Shown here piece after piece: positions 34,711-48,200 of a stretch of 64,000 nucleotides of DNA. Source of the DNA: Caprella mutica (taxonomy: Eukaryota > Arthropoda > Malacostraca > Amphipoda > Caprellidae); NCBI GenBank assembly GCA_947561585.1, contig CANNZV010002546.1:29825-93824 (forward strand), in the 5' to 3' direction. The notes beneath the pieces are model-generated. The model was not told the DNA's origin. It did not search any database and saw only the letters and a program-made list of their open reading frames with translations. Position numbers and translations under genes: made by a program. Numbering within the stretch: position 1 is the stretch's first letter; each line of letters begins with the position of its first letter.

Positions 34711-36061
34711 GTCTAGGCTGATTTTCCGAAAACGAATTTGCCGAAAACTAATTCGCCGAAAAGGATTCTCCGAATACGAGTTTGCCAAATTCAAAATTTG
34801 CCGAAAACGGATTTTTCGAAATACGGTTTTGCCGAAGTACAAATTTTACGAAAGACGAATTTTTCGAAAATAACATTTAACGTATATAAAAATAACATTC
34901 TTTGGACTTTGTAGGTCTCATCATTATATCTTATGCATAAAAAAATACACATTTCTTATATGAATTTGACATTACTGTTGCTATATAAATTTTTATTCCG
35001 CTAATTCGGTATCATTTTGCTAATTTCATATATCTAACTGTATATATTAAATACTAATATGTATATGGCATAACTAATAAAGGGTTGATAGAAATCAATG
35101 TTTTTAACTGAAACAAATGCATTCATGCAAGTGACACTATCGTTGAAGCCAGAGGTACATTGGGAAGATATAAACATAACTATATAGTTTTGTTATTCAT
35201 TAATAATTTTTTATATTTTAGTCATAATAAATGAAATAAATAATGTCAGCAACAACACACCTTCTGTATGGAATGCTATTAAGTATTAACAATCGAATAC
35301 AAATAAGAATCCTGTGCGTGCTATATATGGCGCAATTACACAGAGAGTCACACAAAGTTGGTTACAAGTAGTTTATTTTACTCACAGTGTTTGGTTTTAT
35401 TTAATTTTTAGTAGTGATTTGACGTCTGGTTCAACCATATCTTTGACTATATTGATGTTGTCAAAAAAATTAAATACAATGCATAACAGGCATATAAGAC
35501 TAATCGACTAACAATTTGCAATCGGTGTATCTCTAAACATGAGAAGAAAACTAAATAACTATATATCATCCCTGCATTATAAAAAAGCAGTAAACCTAAA
35601 TTAATCACAAAAAATGAATAAAGATGTTAGTAACACACAATCTAAAAACAAGACAAACGCTCAAATAAAAGAAATGTAACATGCTCCCAAAGCTGACTGA
35701 CTGATTCTGACTGAATAAAGCTTGAACGTCTTTAAAATAAGAAAAGACAAAGAATCATTTAGTGGTACAGAGACTAACACAATGATTAACGAAGAGATAG
35801 AATAATTAAAGAATCATTTAGTGGTACAAAGACTAACAGTTATAAAGATTTACCAAAAGATAGAATAATTCAAAAATCCTCAAGTTTAACAAGGGTTTTG
35901 ATTTCGTATTTTTTTCAGTACCTTTTTACATTTTGTTTTAAATTAGTTTTTCGACGAATTTGTCTTTCGGCAAATCCGTTTTCGACAAATTTGGGTTTTG
36001 CCAAATTCGTATTCGGAGAATCCGGTTCGGCGAATTAGTTTGCAGCCAATCCGCTGGATAC
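34711..36061. mobile_element. 1.35-kb foldback-like element, TTTGCCGAAAACGAATT family
   Basis: The left arm (34,711-34,870) has eight to nine units of about 17-20 bp (aatttgccgaaaacgg, attctccgaatacgag). The right arm (about 35,947-36,061) is the inverted equivalent. Arms match best over aaactaattcgccgaa, ggattctccgaatacga. The interior (34,871-35,946) is AT-rich and non-coding. No clear target duplication was found, so exact ends are approximate. Confidence 0.7.
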
Positions 36062-36211
36062 CATTTAAACTGCAAACATTATAACGTATTTACTATTAGT
36101 AATATTGGGTAAATGAGGTGGTAAAAAGAGATATAAAATAAATGAAGGAAGCTACTATATAAATGATGATAATTGATTCGTGATGATTCTTCGTACATTA
36201 AGATTAGTATA

Positions 36212-36602
36212 GAGAATTAGAAGTTACTATTATAAGTATTAGAAGATACTATTATAAGTATTAGAAGTTCCTATTATAAGTATTAGAAGTTACTATTATA
36301 AGTATTAGAAGTTACTATTATAAGTATTAGAAGGTACTATTATAAGTATTAGTAGTTACTATTATAAGTATTAGAAGTTCCTATTATAAGTATTAGAAGT
36401 TACTATTATAAGTATTAGAAGTTACTATTATAAGTATTAGAAGTTACTATTATAAGTATTAGAAGTTACTATTATAAGTATTAGTAGTTACTATTATAAG
36501 TATTAGAAGTTCCTATTATAAGTATTAGAAGTTACTATTATAAGTATTAGAAGTTACTATTATAAGTATTAGAAGTCACTAATAGAAGTATTTTAGAGGT
36601 TA
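36212..36602 (+). repeat. 22-bp minisatellite, about 17 copies
   Basis: Unit tattagaagttactattataa plus g. Confidence 0.95.
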
Positions 36603-36639
36603 CTAGTGCCTAGTGGTTTTCCTTCCTTCCCTTCACTAT

Positions 36640-37096
36640 ATATTACTAGTTACACTATTACTAGTTACACTACTACTAGTTACACTATTACTAGTTTCAC
36701 TATTACTAGTTTCACATTACTAGTTACACTATTACTAGTTTCACTATTACTAGTTACACTATTACTAGTTACACTACTACTAGTTACACTATTACTAGCT
36801 TCACTATTACTAGTTTCACATTACTAGTTACACTATTACTAGTTTCACTATTACTAGTTACACTATTACTAGTTACACTATTACTAGTTACACTACTACT
36901 AGTTACACTATTACTAGTTACACTACTACTAGTTACACTATTACTAGTTTCACTACTACTAGTTTCACTATTACTAGTTACACTATCACTAGTTACACTA
37001 TTACTAGTTACACTATTACTAGTTACACTACTACTAGTTTCACTATTACTAGTTACACTATCACTAGTTACACTACTACTAGTTTCACTACTACAT
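36640..37096 (+). repeat. 15-bp minisatellite, about 30 copies
   Basis: Unit ttactagttacacta, with ttactagtttcacta and ctactagttacacta variants. The actagt core is self-complementary. Confidence 0.95.
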
Positions 37097-38339
37097 TTCC
37101 ACGGAGTACATCCCAGCAAAGCTTCTCTCATGTTTTTTTTCCATCTCTGTTGTACGTTGCAATGGTTAACTAGTGTGAGAATGGATAAAATTAAATAATA
37201 ATTTTTGATTAGCAATACAGCATTTAGAAAATTTCTCATAATACAACAAAGGAAATCCACGAAAAATCTGACTAAAATTTTCTTTTGCGTAAAGGCAATC
37301 TCCTGTCAGTTACTTCTTATAAGCACATTTATTAATTTCTATGTTTCAATTTATAATTACTCTAATTGATTAATAAGTTAAAATCTGATGCAATTTTCTG
37401 AAACTCATGAAACCAACTGAATAAATTATTGATGAAAATCAAAACTACTAATACATATTTATATGTATCTACAATATATTAATTAATTCGCAGTGTTTGT
37501 TGAAATTAACTTAGAAACTTAAAGTAAATGCATTCAATCTTTGCTACGGTAAGAGCTATAATACATATGCTGTAATGTCTGACCATCAATATAATGTACT
37601 TTAATTATAGATGAGAATTAAGTGAGTAATGGTCACTGATAGCAACTGTTCTTCTAGCGATTAATAACCTTCAATGTGATGCATGTATAAATCACTTACA
37701 TTTAACTGAATAATGTTACTACTTAACTCTATACCTCTACTCGGTATATTCCCAAACTCGGTATATCCCTCTACTTCATATCACACCTCTACTCGGTATA
37801 TCCCCACACCTTTCCTATCTCTAAGGTGTAGATGCAGTGTGATGATGGTTCTAATGCACAAACTGATAAGTTACTCGCATGTGCACTTTTTAACCACGTG
37901 CTTATCATCTCGTTTATTTTTGGGGCAAATTGAGTATCTGAGTGGAGTGTGCACTGATATTTGGGTAGATGTGATGTAGGTATCTATACCATCTTAAATA
38001 ATGCCCATTTCACTCTACAGTAAGTATTTTCTCTGTTTCATTTACCATTGGTACATGCCTCAATGTTAAGATGTAATTCCTACTTTAAAAGATATTAACT
38101 GTCTTTTTAGTAAAAACATAATTAGGAAATGAATTGATTTTATGGATCGAAACGGCGACGTAAATATTTTTTTGTATAAGTTACAAATGGTTTAAGAATA
38201 ACGTCTGTAATTAATTTGTTTAATCCCTAAGAATGTTCTGTTTCAGATTACACCACATAGCTAGCTACCAATGTTGCTCAAATAATACTAGTTAGATTGT
38301 CAATATTATTTATAGCTTCTAAAGTGTGTACCTACTGAG
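37097..38339. other. Upstream region of the integrin gene
   Basis: AT-rich. A small repeat ctctactcggtatat occurs three times near 37,730-37,800. The sequence directly before the ATG at 38,340 is gtgtacctactgag. No promoter, TATA box or 5' untranslated exon can be assigned with confidence, though the 5' UTR presumably lies here or farther left. Confidence 0.4.
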
Positions 38340-39239
38340 ATGTACTTGCCCCTGTGCATTGTTTTGTGCACTGCACTGTTCTTCCCAAGCAGTGAGTGCT
38401 ACAACCTCTCTCCCCATGCATCATTCCTCTTTGCAGACCCCGACAAGGGGGCAGAGGGAGCCAGAGACTCTTACTTCGGGTACTCTGTGGGACTGCGGGG
38501 AAGACGGCAACACAACGACAATTGGTGAGAAAACCCGTAAAATGAGACCCTAACTTTGATAGTTACCGTAAAGTGAAACCCTAACTTTGATAGTTATCGT
38601 AAAATGAGACCCTAACTTTGATAGTTACCGTAAAGTGAGACCCTAACTTTGATAGTTACCGTAAAGTGAGACCCTAACTTTGATAGTTACCGTAAAGTGA
38701 GACCCTAACTTTGATAGTTACCGTAAAATGAGACCCTAACTTTGATAGTTACCGTAAAGTGAGACCCTAACTTTGATAGTTACCGTAAAGTGAGACCCTA
38801 ACTTTGATAGTTACCGTAAAGTGAGACCCTAACTTTGATAGTTACCGTAAAATGAGACCCTAACTTTGATAGTTACCGTAAAGTGAGACCCTAACTTTGA
38901 TAGTTACCGTAAAGTGAGACCCTAACTTTGATAGTTACCGTAAAGTGAGACCCTAACTTTGATAGTTACCGTAAAGTGAGACCCTAACTTTGATAGTTAC
39001 CGTAAAGTGAGACCCTAACTTTGATAGTTACCGTAAAGTGAAACCGTATCTATGACAGTCACCGTAACTTTGATATGATGTAACTTCCTATTTCTTCAGG
39101 TTGATGGTTGGTGCCCCCAGGGCAAATTTGACTCCCAATTCCAATGCCCCAGTGGGCCTCAAAGAACCAGGCAGTATGTACAAGTGTCCTATTGGAGTTC
39201 CGGGAGGAAGATGCCAGCAAATCGTACTGGACACCAAAG
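38340..39239 (+). other. Integrin exons 1-2: signal peptide and first propeller blade
   Basis: Exon 1 begins MYLPLCIVLCTALFFPSSEC, a hydrophobic signal peptide, then YNLSP, the usual start of a mature alpha chain (compare FNLD in vertebrates). DSYFGYSVGL and, across the intron, WLMVGAPRANL make the first FG-GAP repeat. Junction TG|G (phase 2) to exon 2 is exact. Exon 2 ends ...QQIVLDTK plus one base, and continues in exon 3 as G-NTNQNM. Its final 19 bases are copied into the minisatellite that fills the start of intron 2. Confidence 0.9.
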
Positions 39240-42200
39240 GTAAAAATGACCAGATTATAACAGAGGTAGTTATAAAAATCGTACAGGACACCAAAGGTAA
39301 AAATGACCAGATTATAACAGAGGTAGTTATAAAAATCGTACTGGACACCAAAGGTAAAAATGACCAGATTATAACAGAGGTAGTTATAAAAATCGTACTG
39401 GACACCAAAGGTAAAAATGACCAGATTATAACAGAGGTAGTTATAAAAATCGTACAGGACACCAAAGGTAAAAATGACCAGATTATAACAGAGGTAGTTA
39501 TAAAAATCGTACTGGACACCAAAGGTAAAAATGACCAGATTATAACAGAGGTAGTTATAAAAATCGTACTGGACACCAAAGGTAAAAATGACCAGATTAT
39601 AACAGAGGTAGTTATAAAAATCGTACTGGACACCAAAGGTAAAAATGACCAGATTATAACAGAGGTAGTTATAAAAATCGTACTGGACACCAAAGGTAAA
39701 AATGACCAGATTATAACAGAGGTAGTTATAAAAATCGTACTGGACACCAAAGGTAAAAATGACCAGATTATAACAGAGGTAGTTATAAAAATCGTACTGG
39801 ACACCAAAGGTAAAAATGACCAGATTATAACAGAGGTAGTTATAAAAATCGTACTGGACACCAAAGGTAAAAATGACCAGATTATAACAGAGGTAGTTAT
39901 AAAAATCGTACTGGACACCAAAGGTAAAAATGACCAGATTATAACAGAGGTAGTTATAAAAATCGTACTGGACACCAAAGGTAAAAATGACCAGATTATA
40001 ACAGAGGTAGTTATAAAAATCGTACTGGACACCAAAGGTAAAAATGACCAGATTATAACAGAGGTAGTTATAAAAATCGTACAGGACACCAAAGGTAAAA
40101 ATGACCAGATTATAACAGAGGTAGTTATAAAAATCGTACTGGACAGCAAAGGTAAAAATGACCAGATTATAACAGAGGTAGTTATAAAAATCGTACTGGA
40201 CAGCAAAGGTAAAAATGACCAGATTATAACAGAATAATACAAAGGCCTTACACGTTAATAAAATATAACAAGCGGAGTATATGAGACTATATGTATACTG
40301 CTAGCATTGTAATAAATGATTAGGGATTGCATTCCTTAATTTTGAGGATATTATTGATACAGCAGTGACTGAGAACTAGAGTCACTGAACACTGCAGTGA
40401 CTGAGTGGAAAAGTCACTGCACACTGTAGTGACTCAGTGGATTAGTCACTGTACACTGCAGTGACTGAGTGCTACATCACTGCTATAATCACAGGATGTC
40501 AAATAAGAGCAATGTTCCTAATTGAGGAAATAACCTCACACTGAATCATGTTACCAATGGTGTGTCGTTAAATAATTCTATTGGCTTTATCTATGCTATT
40601 TCGCTGCCTAATTTACAGATATGCTACTTATACCATAGGCCACATACTCTTGAATATATTAAAGTCACCAATGATCTGCAACTGACAATATTTGTAAAAC
40701 AATTCTATTTAAATCTCACAAGAATCATAACCACTATTGAATTACAGAGACAGCAAATGGTTATAGCAAGACCTTATATCATTATTTCTAATGTTTCTTC
40801 CAATGTCCCTCTAACGTGCAGCGATCAATGGATGTGCTACCTAAATATATTGTGTGATTATTTATTCGATTTTGCTGCTACCCGCTAGGAGCGCTGAAGC
40901 AACACAAGCAACATGTAGCATGTGCCTTCACTGTCTTTCAACAATAATGTAGCATGCGACTTTCAATAAAGAGACACGAAGCATGCAGCAAGGTAACCGC
41001 TTTGTTGCTTGTAGCATGCTACATGCTCTGTTGTCTGTTGCTTGCCGCAAGACTATTTCAATCAGTTCAACCAAAAACGAAACGAATTTCCAAACCTTGA
41101 GCGCAAATGCGATCAACTGAAACATGGAATAGAGGGTTCAGAAAAATACTCATGTGAAGATAGTGAAATATTATCGGATGAATAAGAGATTTTCATTTGC
41201 ACAAGGCCTTTTCATTTTGTTTGATATTTAATATTATAATTTAAATATATTATTAACAATATAAATTCTTCGCATAATGAATATCACGTATTTTTATTTA
41301 TAAGAGCTTTCTCTATAGAATGTTATAAATATATAAAAAACAAAGATTTAATTAAATTATTTATTTCATTAAATAAATAAAATAATTCTGTGTTATTTAT
41401 ACTCCATACTGTGACTATGAATAATCTCTAACGTGTTTATATTCGCAAATACTGTAGTATGTCATTGATCTCTAAGAGATAATCTCTAACGTTATTATAT
41501 TTGCAAATACTGTAGTATGTCATTGACCATTTTCTAATCCAAATTTTTAAACAAAGAAAATGCGACATTGTTTGATATAACTAATGAAATTGTCATAAAT
41601 ACTATAAAAATTCTCATCGTTGCCGTTCAACGCTAGGCAACAAGCTAAATCTTGCCACTTGCGGCAGGCAACAGGGCAACGTGTAACCACGTGCAGCATG
41701 CTACGCAGCCGCATGCTAGACGTTGCCTTATGTTGAACTGGCTGAAATATATTTTGCCCATTGGGCAATGTAACATGCTGCGTGATGCCAAAATGTTGCC
41801 TCAGTGGAAACCCTTCTTAAGAACATCTCCTGATTGTTGGACTTGTTGGGGATTTTGGGAGAATCGTTACTTCTCCTTCAATGGTCAACCGATGTGATTG
41901 AAACAAACTTCAAATGATAGCCTGACTTATTTGCTACACTTTCTAGGCAATCGAATTTCAAAATGAATATTTTAAATGTCAAAATTTGATAAAATATAAC
42001 CGTATGGACTTGTAATTTCGACCGATTTTGTCACTAAAATTACTTCTCCTTCTTCAATAAATAATGAATCGATTTGGTTGAAACAAGCTTCAATTGGCAG
42101 ACTAGTGTATTTGCTACAATTTCTAGAGAATAGAATTTTAAAATATTAAATTTTAATGGTCAAAAATTAAAATTCTGTATGGACTTGGAATCTTTTCTGA

Positions 42201-45200
42201 TAGTACCACTAAAATTGCTTCTTCAATAATGATTCGATTTGCTCGAAACATGCTTTGATATGTAGCCAATTTCTAGAGAGTAGAACACTGAAAATTTAAT
42301 TATCAATACTCTAAATATTTAATTTTTTATGGACTTGTTTCTTCTTCTTCCTGGATTAAGTAGTGATTTTTCGGGATTGAGAAGAGATTGAGGATAAGGG
42401 ACAAGTGGAAGGATTGTGTGCAGTTTTCAGGATTGGATGCAATTCTCATGATTGGGTGCAATTTTCTAATGATTGGGTGCAATTTTCTCATGATTGGGTG
42501 CTATTCTCGGGATTTGGTGTTGCTCTCAGGATTAGGTGTTGCTCTCAGGATTGGGTGCTGTTCTCAGGATTGGGTGCTGTTCTCAGGATTGGGAGTTATT
42601 TTCTCCGGATTGGGTGCAAGAGTGTTGTTATAGCTCGGATTTGATAACTTACTGTTGTAAGTTTGCCGCTAAACCTGAGTTGCCAAATATTCTATTGTTT
42701 GTATTATTTTTTGAAGAAATGAAAATGAATTACCATATTGGAGCATAAATATTTTGTGTAAATGGATGTTATTTATTGCTGCGACCCGCTAAGAGCGCAG
42801 CCTAAGAACACCCCCAGATTGTTGTTGTTGGTGATTTTGTGAAAATTGTTACTACTCCTTCAATATTGAACTGATTTGATTGAAACAAACTGTAAGTGGT
42901 AGACTGTCTTATTCGCTACACTTTCTAAGGAGTGGAATTTACAAAAATAAATTTCAAATGTCAAGATTCGATAAAAAGTATTTATGTAGGTATAGATTTG
43001 TAATTTCATTCGATATTGACACTTAAGTTAATTCTTCTCTTTCTATAAATCGAAAATAGTTTTAATAGGTAGCCCGGTGCATTCACTAATATTTTTAGAA
43101 TGTAGAATTTTGCTAGCATAATCGTCATATAATAGTCAAAAATTAAAATTCCGTGGGACTTGTTTTGCACTTTTTAGCACATTTTAAAGTTAAGTAGCTC
43201 TTTCTCTTCAATAATGAACTGATTCAATTGAAACAAATTTCTAATGGTAGCTTTATATGATCACTTCAGAGGGTAGGAAAGTGAATTACGAAAATTTCAT
43301 TGACTGCGTGATCTTTTATTTTAACTGCACAATAAACACTAACATCTTAAGTCTTGTCGCTATTTATTTCCGCACTATTTCTAAGCTATGAATTAAAATA
43401 AATTACATAGAAACTTCTTGAATTAAAACTATCACGAACACAGGCTGCAGAAAGCAATGATTTAGACTAGAAAATATCTGATGGATCTCGTCGAGATTTC
43501 TTTATAAATTGACTATGTAAGTTACAATAGTCTTGTTTTTGTGCAGGCCGAGCAATGAAAATAATTCACAATATTTTATTAGCATTTATTTTATATTTTG
43601 GTAAAGTATATTTTCCTGTTGTGCAGGCAACACTAACCAGAATATGGACAACTCAGAGCTAGCCTACAAGGACTTGAAGGACTACGGTTGGGTGGGTGGG
43701 GCCATGGATACGCAACCTGGTGACAGGGAATCCACTATGGTGAGCAGAAATATTTCACTCTGTTGATTTTTTACCCCGTGAATTTTGGTCAGGTATTGGT
43801 ATGATGTATGTCATGTAACAAAAAATTAATTATCTAAAATTTAAAAAAATCTCCCTAATTTTGAATAACTATCAGCTTTAGTTGCTACCAAAAAATGTTA
43901 TTGATCTGAACATTTTTCTACATTCTATTTACCTGTTGCTGTTGATTATTATGTTATAAGAATGGAGAATAATTTTCATTTTAGGTTTGTGGTCCGTTAT
44001 GGAAGAATCAGTACTACACCAATAACTACCTCGTCAATGGCGTTTGCTATGTACAGGATAGTGAACTGGAGGATGCAACAGCTCTCAAACGATTGCCACT
44101 CACTAAGTACAGTAAGTTCAACTTACATCATCTTGCGAGAAAAGAAAAATATGATAGAGGAACATTCCCTTTATGATAAGACTTACTATTAATTTGCATC
44201 TAATTCCCAGGTCTTCAGAACTACAGAATATCGGACAAGAGAAGCACTGTATTCTTCCACTACGCTCACGGAGAAGTGGGAATGAGTGTCCACTTCACAG
44301 AGAAAGAGAACATTGCACTTCTCGGTGCTCCTGGTATCTTCAACTGGCATGGTCAGTATTCCTGATAGAACAGATAATGAGAAGCTTTATTTCGATTTGG
44401 AAACATGGATTTCGCTTACAACGTTTAAATATCTCAGTTAGTTTGAAAATATTCTTTAAATAATGACCGTGTCTCTTTTCAACTCGTCAGGTTCCGTGGT
44501 TCAGATAAGAGATCCTCCAAAACTGCCTTCAGGTAACATCAGCAGACGCAAGAAGAGACAGTTACTTCACCCCCTGCAGTATTACAGCAGTGCCTTCACT
44601 CCTAACCCTTACTTCACTTCTAGTCTGGGCGATAACTACTACTTTGGTTACTCTGTCAGTTCTGGGACTTTCAAGGAAGGGGAGATGCATTACGTGGCAG
44701 GGGCACCTAGAGGAGCAAATTCTACTGGCAAGGTAATTTGTAGATATATAAACTGACTTTAATTACTTTTCAAATTAAGTATTTATTACTCTAATCATTA
44801 TTTAGAGTTTATTAAATATGTTATTCTTGTTACTCCAGGTTTTGGTATTCCAAATGGGACAAATAGAAGAGTCAGAATTAATTATCTTGATAGAAAGAAA
44901 TGGAGAACAGGTTGGGGAATACTTTGGAGCATCTGTTACCGCTGTCGATTTCAACAACGATGGCTTGACTGAATTAGTGGTGGGTGCTCCGATGAAGAGC
45001 CACACCACTGTACCAGACCATGGAATGGTCTACGTCTATGCTAATATGGGGGTTTGTTCATCTGCTTAAAGATATGAACATAGAGTATAATATTTTTTCT
45101 ATAATATACTTACTCTATATACTCATAATCATTAATTACGTAATCATTTCAGTCCGGTCAGATCAATGTAGAAGCTGAGCGTCTGGACGGTTCTATGGCT

Positions 45201-48200
45201 CCAGGTGCTAGGTTTGGATCCACTGTAATGTCTCCTGGAGACTTGGATAACGATGGTTACAAGGGTTAGTTTTTGCTCGCTTCAGTAGATCTTGAATCAT
45301 GATTTGCCATGAATAGTCATATATTACAAGATTTAATTTTGACAACTATCAAAATTTATTCTGCAGATTTATTGGTAGGGGCGCCATACGAGGGACCAGG
45401 ATGCGTCTACGTGTATTTAGGTTCACGGGATGGAATTCAGAGCAGATTTTCGCAGAGAATCTCTGCCGAGACATTCACAGAGTTATCTGGCACTAATTTG
45501 ATGGGATTCGGCTACTCTATTTCAAGAGGGGAAGATGTGGATGATAACCAGTACCCAGGTAAAAACTTGACAATTTTATCAGTGGAAAAATCTTTTTGTG
45601 TCCTAATGTATTGTAAATATTTATATAAAATGAATATATTGACATGGAAATTCAACACTATAAAAGTAAGTGTGATTGTGTTCAATTATTTCAGATGTTG
45701 CCATCGGTAGCTATGCCTCCGGCCATGCTGTAGTTCTTCGAACTCGTCCTGTAGCAGTTCTAGAGGGCACCACCTCCACCACCCCGACCCGCCTCACCAT
45801 CTACGATACTGGCTTCATCATCAACGCATGTGTGGTGTACAAGGGACTTGGTGTACCTCAGCGAGAAGGTAATGTCATACTTATTGTCTTAGGTCCTCTA
45901 CCTCCTAGTATGAGTAGAAGTTATATTTGATTTATATAATGAGTAGATTGGCTGATATAGGTTACATTCGTAATTGTAGCGTGGAAAAGTTATCTTTAGT
46001 AAATAAAACTGAAGTGGCATTAAATTGGGATTTAATTCCAGAGGTGACTGTAGTGCTTACTCTGGACCACGAAAGAGAACTTGCCGTGCCGAGAGCAACT
46101 TTCACTGAGACAGGACTGGGACAAATAGTCTACAATGTCACTCTTAGAAGAGGAAACAGGTGCGAAATAATTAAGCTTATTTGTTGTTGCGTAGTTCCCG
46201 TGATGCCATACAGCGGCACCGTGGCAATCTTTATTGGCCACCTCCTGCGTCTGAAGGTGCCCCACGCTCTAACAGTTTTTTTGCGGAGTGCAGGGTTAGG
46301 TGAGGTATTGCACGCGGTGAGGTATTCCACCCATGGTCACAAGAAGGCCGTCTCGCTCGCAAGTAATCAACTGCCATCTTCCGTCGCTCCCACAGGTCGT
46401 AGACTCCAGAAACTTCGTGTCGGTCACGAAGCTCCGTTAACTGATGGCTTGCATCCATTATGTGTTTGGCATCGTCAGGTGCTGCATCACATGTCAGACA
46501 GCCTTATATCTTCTGCTGATGGATCTGCAGGCCTAGATGGTGGATGGTGTCCACGTCGTAGCCTCGACAGGTTGACCCTGTCAAGCTTGAAGTTTTTGCA
46601 CCTCCTTCAGTAATGGTGATATAACTTCCTCCCAAGAGGCGGTGGAATCCCATTACCACTGATTAGAAGTGATGGGCAGGTGGATGGCAGTAGGTAGCTG
46701 GTAGTATAGTTGGTGACACGGGTGGCCTAATTGGTGCGCTCCAGTAGAGAACTGGGCTCTCTGGAGGCCCCGATTGGAGACGATTACGACCACTTGCTTT
46801 TCGGTGTGCAAGTGGGATAGCGGGGTCCAGCTCTGGGTTCGCTGGAGAGAGTCGACGTAGAATTTGTGCCATATCCGATGTCCAGGCAGGAATTGCGTAG
46901 TTCATGACCGACTTGATAAATTGCTTGAACAAGGTAGTGATCGATTCTCCTGATTGATCGTAGGTTGTTGCAGTGGGGGCCAGCACTACCTCGCATGGTG
47001 TCGATGCTGAGACAAACGATTGCAATCCAACTTGTTGAAGTCGAAGCGAAAAAGTAGACCGGGACACCGTACCACCAGACAATACACCTCTCTCACAAAT
47101 GTTTTTACCAGAAGTGTTGAAACTATCTTGCAAGCTTCTTTGAAGAGATGCATGATCTTCTCTTGGCGTTACTTTGTGAAGTTTACCATTCTCCCGTTTG
47201 GAATCAATAAATCCATACTGCTTATGTTGAGCCACAATATGTTGCACAATCCTTTTGGACCTCCATATGGAAATAGAAATATCTGGCAACGACAATTGGA
47301 GACTGTGCTCAGTTAAGAAACTCAAAACAAAAGTGGAAAAATTGTGGATATTACTTGAGGATGAATGGAAGACGGATAGCTCCTTCATATTGTACAAAAT
47401 TAGTGGAAGTTTGTGTTAGAAGATGTATGTAAGTGATATAGTAAAGAATTATTCACAAAGTATTAAGTTAATGGCCAATATCCGGGAATATTCCAAAGTT
47501 TAACCTTTGACCAGAGCTAAATTTATTGTTTGAGGTGAAATATGGAACTAATGATAGAATATTTGTCTAAATGCTTTGAAATTTTATATGAATAATTATA
47601 AGTTCTATATGAAAATGTATGCAAAATTTCAATAATGTCTGTTCTGTACTTATTATGAAATTAAAGATTTAGATAACTTGTTCTTGCCTACCCTTATAGT
47701 TTGGCCACTACTGTACAGTATATCAAATGGGTGATCTTGAAAACTGGAATACTTCAAAGTAATGAGTAAATACATATATTAGTTTATAAGGTACCTATTT
47801 GCCTCTACAGTAGTCTAAGCCACTAAAGTGATACTAATGAAAACTTGGAATTTTTAGGAAGTGTGACCAGCACAGGGTGAACATGCAGTCCGAGTTCAGC
47901 AATGCGCAAACTCCAGTAGGAGTGAGGATTCAGTACTGGCTAGCAGACAACTCTCTAGAGGAGAAAGAGAGGACTGCTTTTGAAGGAGGAGTTTCTGTCA
48001 ATAGCAAAATAGAACCAATTGGTAAGCTGCGCACTACTTTCTTATTCACCTATTTGTGACAATATGTATATTTACAATGAATATTTAAACTGTAAACAAT
48101 ATCATCTTTTAACAAAATATCTTGTCAGTTTTTTTGTATCGTCGTATAATGTATATAATTCGTAATAATAATAATAATTAGCTAACTCTACAAATCACAA

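Noticed and set aside
36784..37260. 158-codon Ser/Thr-rich ORF (SNSVTSNSVTS)
   Set aside because: 15-bp minisatellite read on the minus strand; no signal peptide or flanking gene structure.
39088..40242. 384-codon minus-strand ORF across the 57-bp array
   Set aside because: Mirror of the 57-bp repeat (19 codons, open on both strands). The plus-strand frame is kept only as a possible splice extension of the integrin.
45927..46613. 228-codon plus-strand ORF in intron 11
   Set aside because: It crosses exon 11 out of frame and overlaps a minus-strand LINE relic; no domain recognised.
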